Part shown: piece after piece, positions 5,577-8,166 of the stretch | Numbering within the stretch: position 1 is the first letter of the stretch | Layout of the letters: each line of letters starts with the position of its first letter | NCBI GenBank assembly: GCA_018067325.1 | Contig: JAGPUU010000033.1 | Coordinates: 1-8,166 of the forward strand | Reading direction: 5' to 3' | Length of the DNA stretch: 8,166 nt | Origin: Amphritea sp. | GTDB taxonomy: Bacteria; Pseudomonadota; Gammaproteobacteria; Pseudomonadales; Balneatricaceae | Notes under the pieces: generated by a model | Told to the model about the DNA's origin: nothing | Database searches by the model: none | What the model saw: only the letters and a program-made list of their open reading frames with translations | Program-made: the position numbers and the translations under genes

Positions 5577-7409
5577 TTATTTCAGTTGTTCCAGATCTCT
5601 GACTGCGCCTTTATCAGCCGATGTTGCCAGTAATGCATAGGCTTTCAGTGCGGCAGACACCTTGCGAGGACGAGCTTTTACTGGTTTCCAGCCCAGAGCA
5701 TCTTGCTCAGTACGGCGTATAGCCAGCTCTTCGTCAGACAGTAATACGTCAATGGTGCGGTTAGGGATATCAATACGGATTCGATCACCGTTACGTACCA
5801 GACCGATAGCGCCGCCAGCGCCAGCTTCAGGGGATACATGGCCAATTGATAAGCCAGATGTGCCGCCGGAGAAACGGCCATCGGTTAGCAGTGCACACTC
5901 TTTACCCAGACCCTTGGACTTGATGTAAGAGGTTGGATATAGCATCTCTTGCATGCCAGGCCCACCTTTTGGTCCTTCGTAGCGTACGATAACCACATCG
6001 CCAGACTTAACCTGATCGTCAAGAATATTGGCTACAGCCTCATCCTGAGACTCAGTAATATGTGCAGGACCTTCAAATACAAGAATAGAGTCGTCTACAC
6101 CGGCGGTTTTTACAACACAACCATCCAACGCGATGTTGCCGCGCAGTACGGCCAGGCCACCTTCAAGGGAGAATGCATTTTCCAATGAACGGATGCAACC
6201 GTTGGCACGATCGCCATCGAGGGTTGGCCATCGAGTTGCCTGACTGAAGGCTACCTGAGTTGGAATGCCAGCAGGACCTGCTTTGAAAAATTCCATTACC
6301 TCTGGGGTAGGGTTGCGCATAATGTCCCACTTATCCAACGCATCTTTCATCGTTGGTGCATGAACGGTCGGTGCATCGGTATGCAGATTGCCGGCACGAT
6401 CCAGTTCACCCAAAATCGCCATAATACCACCGGCACGGTGTACATCTTCAACATGGTACTGAGGTGTATTAGGTGCGACTTTACAGAGCTGTGGTACCAC
6501 TTTGGAGAGCCGATCAATGTCCTCCATAGTAAAGTCGATTTCAGCTTCCTGGGCGATTGCTAGCAGGTGCAGGATGGTATTAGTTGAGCCACCCATTGCA
6601 ATATCCAGCGTCATCGCGTTCTCAAAGGCTTTAAAGCCCATTGAGCGAGGCAGAAGAGAATCATCATCCTGTTCGTAATAGCGCTTAGTTATTTCAACGA
6701 TGCTGCGACCAGCCTGAAGGAATAACTCTTTACGGTCCGCGTGGGTCGCCAGCATCGTACCGTTACCCGGTAGAGCCAGTCCCAGCGCTTCCGCTAGACA
6801 GTTCATTGAGTTAGCGGTGAACATACCTGAGCAAGAACCACAGGTAGGACAAGCAGATCGTTCAACCGCATCAAGCATCTCGTCAGAAGCGGTTGGATCA
6901 ACTGCCATTACCATGGCGTCAACCAGATCCAGCTTGTGCTCAGAAAGCTTTGTCTTACCTGCTTCCATTGGGCCGCCGGAAACAAAGATAACGGGAATAT
7001 TGAGGCGCATAGCGGCCATCAGCATCCCTGGGGTGATTTTGTCACAGTTAGAGATGCACACTAATGCGTCGGCACAGTGAGCGTTGACCATATACTCAAC
7101 AGAGTCTGCGATGAGATCCCGGGAAGGCAAAGAGTAGAGCATCCCGTCGTGACCCATGGCGATACCGTCGTCGATCGCAATGGTATTAAATTCTTTTGCC
7201 ACGCCGCCGGCTTTTTCAATCTCACGAGCGACCAGTTGGCCCATATCTTTCAGGTGTACGTGCCCTGGAACGAACTGGGTAAATGAGTTGGCGACAGCGA
7301 TGATCGGTTTCTGGAAATCGTCATCTTTCATTCCAGTGGCGCGCCATAGTGCACGGGCACCGGCCATATTACGACCTGCGGTGGAGGTCTTGGAGCGATA
7401 TTGTGGCAT
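5577..7409 (-). CDS. ilvD: Dihydroxy-acid dehydratase
   Basis: The 610-residue enzyme converts 2,3-dihydroxy-isovalerate and 2,3-dihydroxy-3-methylvalerate to their 2-keto acids, the third common step of valine and isoleucine synthesis, in the cytosol. It closely matches E. coli IlvD in order and length (about 616 aa). The metal-site residues are D81 in D-D-G, the C122-D123-K124 motif (Lys carbamylated in the family), the cluster cysteine block C187-P-T-C190-G-S-C193, E488 in G-M-Q-E-M-L-Y, and S514 in G-R-F-S-G-G. The N-terminal [10 protein letters not shown] lacks the extra cysteine present in plant-type [2Fe-2S] enzymes, as in the oxygen-sensitive E. coli enzyme. ATG at 7409 has a good SD (GAGGA, 7-nt spacer). 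It stands alone, outside an ilvGMEDA-type operon, and is convergent with the TauE/SafE gene. Confidence 0.99.
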   Translation of the reverse strand: MPQYRSKTSTAGRNMAGARALWRATGMKDDDFQKPIIAVANSFTQFVPGHVHLKDMGQLVAREIEKAGGVAKEFNTIAIDDGIAMGHDGMLYSLPSRDLIADSVEYMVNAHCADALVCISNCDKITPGMLMAAMRLNIPVIFVSGGPMEAGKTKLSEHKLDLVDAMVMAVDPTASDEMLDAVERSACPTCGSCSGMFTANSMNCLAEALGLALPGNGTMLATHADRKELFLQAGRSIVEITKRYYEQDDDSLLPRSMGFKAFENAMTLDIAMGGSTNTILHLLAIAQEAEIDFTMEDIDRLSKVVPQLCKVAPNTPQYHVEDVHRAGGIMAILGELDRAGNLHTDAPTVHAPTMKDALDKWDIMRNPTPEVMEFFKAGPAGIPTQVAFSQATRWPTLDGDRANGCIRSLENAFSLEGGLAVLRGNIALDGCVVKTAGVDDSILVFEGPAHITESQDEAVANILDDQVKSGDVVIVRYEGPKGGPGMQEMLYPTSYIKSKGLGKECALLTDGRFSGGTSGLSIGHVSPEAGAGGAIGLVRNGDRIRIDIPNRTIDVLLSDEELAIRRTEQDALGWKPVKARPRKVSAALKAYALLATSADKGAVRDLEQLK

Positions 7410-7457
7410 GCACAGATCCTCAGCGGCTTCTTGTAGTGGTTTTATATAAGACCGGAG

Positions 7458-7466
7458 ATTATAGCA
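7458..7466 (-). promoter_or_regulatory. Extended -10 promoter of ilvD
   Basis: On the minus strand TGC-TATAAT (7466-7458) is a consensus -10 with the TGn extension. A transcript would start near 7451, giving a leader of about 42 nt. The leader is too short for an ilv-type attenuator peptide and none is visible. No recognisable -35 lies at 16-18 bp; that position is occupied by the inverted repeat at 7478-7496. Confidence 0.65.
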
Positions 7467-7477
7467 AAACTCTCAAC

Positions 7478-7496
7478 CGGAATACCTACTATTCCG
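7478..7496. promoter_or_regulatory. Operator-like perfect inverted repeat CGGAATA-N5-TATTCCG
   Basis: CGGAATACCTACTATTCCG is a perfect 7-bp inverted repeat around a 5-bp spacer, the size of a typical dimeric regulator site. Its centre is about 36 bp upstream of the inferred ilvD start, covering the place of the missing -35. It is about 100 bp upstream of the inferred start of the divergent small membrane protein-regulator unit. An activator or repressor site is inferred; I cannot name the protein. Confidence 0.6.
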
Positions 7497-7552
7497 CTGA
7501 ATAACAGTGGCGATATATGAAATCTATTCAAGGGGGCGGTTTAGTTATCTTA

Positions 7553-7581
7553 TTGTCGGGCTATTGTTTGGCTAATATAAA
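7553..7581 (+). promoter_or_regulatory. Candidate sigma-70 promoter for the membrane protein-Crp/Fnr unit
   Basis: TTGTCG (7553-7558, 4 of 6 consensus) and TATAAA (7576-7581, 5 of 6) are separated by exactly 17 bp. Transcription would begin near 7588, about 31 nt before the ATG at 7619. This also argues against starts further upstream, such as the ATG at 7517. Confidence 0.55.
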
Positions 7582-7618
7582 TCGTATTCTTACGCAGTTC
7601 ATATTTATGGAGGCAGAA

Positions 7619-7873
7619 ATGACAGTCGATAAAAAGCAGGTTCGGGCTGATCGTTGGTTAAAAATGATGGCACGTACCGGAGTGCCGGTGGGCATTGTCA
7701 GTATTCTCTGTCTATGGCTGGGGCATCTTCTTTCCACGCCGGCATTTGGCAGTGTGTTTCTGATTACGATGCCGATCGCACTGGTTTTGGGGTTTTCCTA
7801 CAATATTCGTTATGTGATGTTGGCGGTCAGAGCGCAGCGAACGTCTACAGACAATTCATCTGATAATGAATGA
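7619..7873 (+). CDS. Small two-helix inner-membrane protein of unknown function (84 aa)
   Basis: The preferred start is ATG at 7619, preceded by GGAGG with a 5-nt spacer. The same frame is open back to an ATG at 7517, but that start has no good SD and lies upstream of the candidate promoter. The 84-residue product has a basic N-terminus (K5, K6, R9, R12, K15, R19) expected to stay in the cytoplasm. Two hydrophobic helices follow (about 22-38 and 44-62) with a short loop L-L-S-T-P-A-F-G-S between them, then a basic patch (R64-R74) and an acidic tail ending S-D-N-E. Both termini should be cytoplasmic. I do not recognise a family. The stop codon overlaps the start of the Crp/Fnr gene by 8 nt, so the two are translationally coupled and probably functionally linked. 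Confidence 0.75.
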   Translation: MTVDKKQVRADRWLKMMARTGVPVGIVSILCLWLGHLLSTPAFGSVFLITMPIALVLGFSYNIRYVMLAVRAQRTSTDNSSDNE

Positions 7874-8166
7874 TATAAAACAGTTAACGGATCAGTTTCC
7901 GGTACTTCAGCAACTGGATGATGCGGGTCTGGCAATACTCAGCCGTGCCAGCAAAGTAGAGCTGCCTGCAAATCAGATGGTGTTCTACCAGGGCGACCCT
8001 TGTACCCATTACATCATCGTTGTCTCCGGTGTTGTGAAAGTGATGGGGCGTAATGCAAATGGTCGGGAGTTGCTGTTATACCGTATCGAAAATCAGGGTT
8101 CCTGCGTATTGACGACATCCTGTTTGCTAGGCGCAGAAGCCTATCCCGCCGAAGGCATCACTGAAA
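7866..8166 (+). CDS. Crp/Fnr-family transcriptional regulator (N-terminal part, cut by window end)
   Basis: An open frame from ATG at 7866 reads to the window end (100 codons visible). The pattern is that of a Crp/Fnr cyclic-nucleotide-binding-type domain: F11-P-V-L-Q-Q-L then L33-P-A-N-Q-M-V-F-Y-Q-G-D-P, Y49-I-I-V-V-S-G-V-V-K-V, R67-E-L-L-L-Y and G78-S-C80-V-L-T-T-S-C86-L-L. In place of the cAMP-binding R-S-A block of CRP it has Y93-P-A-E-G. There is no N-terminal Cys cluster like that of FNR. Cysteines 46, 80 and 86 might suit redox or thiol sensing, which is inference. The DNA-binding helix-turn-helix would lie beyond the window. No SD is seen, but the start overlaps the preceding stop by 8 nt, indicating coupled translation. 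Confidence 0.88.
   Translation, partial: MNDIKQLTDQFPVLQQLDDAGLAILSRASKVELPANQMVFYQGDPCTHYIIVVSGVVKVMGRNANGRELLLYRIENQGSCVLTTSCLLGAEAYPAEGITE

Noticed and set aside
5662..7449. Several plus-strand frames and one minus-strand frame overlapping ilvD
   Set aside because: All lie over or within the highly conserved ilvD reading frame and show no independent coding evidence.
7517..7618. Upstream 34-codon extension of the small membrane protein
   Set aside because: The ATG at 7517 lacks a good ribosome binding site and the extension contains the candidate promoter; GGAGG before 7619 points to the later start.
7654..7863. Plus-strand frame of 69 codons
   Set aside because: It is an out-of-frame shadow of the small membrane protein.
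1..8166. Search for CRISPR arrays, tRNA/rRNA genes, insertion sequences, attachment sites and replication origins
   Set aside because: No spaced direct repeats, cloverleaf sequences, transposase or integrase motifs, or DnaA-box clusters were seen.

Overview
The window reads as chromosomal DNA of a gammaproteobacterium. IlvD is very close in motif order and spacing to the E. coli enzyme, the EAL-HDOD and Crp/Fnr proteins are of gammaproteobacterial type, and base composition is moderate. A marine Oceanospirillales-like host is my guess from the overall style, not something the sequence proves. No integrase, transposase, tRNA, rRNA or CRISPR array is visible, so this looks like ordinary chromosome with a few poorly characterised small genes.

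Left part (1-3174, all minus strand). Read in transcription order, this holds a secreted SH3-domain protein (3174-2455), a 72-residue Cys/His-rich zinc-ribbon-like protein (2289-2071), a doubtful 68-codon frame (2044-1838), an ArnT/PMT-type membrane glycosyltransferase (1698-202) and, 4 nt later, the start of a probable PAP2-family membrane phosphatase (197 to beyond the edge). The last two probably form an operon acting on lipid-linked substrates at the inner membrane, such as lipid A or undecaprenyl-phosphate sugars. The glycosyltransferase leader contains two overlapping, mutually exclusive hairpins. The gap between the SH3 gene and the zinc-ribbon gene carries terminator-like hairpins that point the 'wrong' way, on the plus strand.

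Middle (3175-5562). A 256-bp divergent intergenic region leads into a plus-strand EAL-HDOD signalling protein (GTG start) and a TauE/SafE-type membrane transporter. The latter ends at a strong bidirectional terminator shared with the convergent ilvD gene.

Right part (5577-8166). ilvD (dihydroxy-acid dehydratase, branched-chain amino acid synthesis) is on the minus strand. Divergent from it is a two-gene plus-strand unit: a small two-helix membrane protein whose stop overlaps the start of a Crp/Fnr-family regulator cut by the window end. The shared ilvD/regulator intergenic region has an extended -10 promoter for ilvD with no recognisable -35. A perfect 7-5-7 inverted repeat sits exactly where that -35 should be. 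This operator-like site, next to an uncharacterised membrane-protein/regulator pair, is the most interesting feature of the window.
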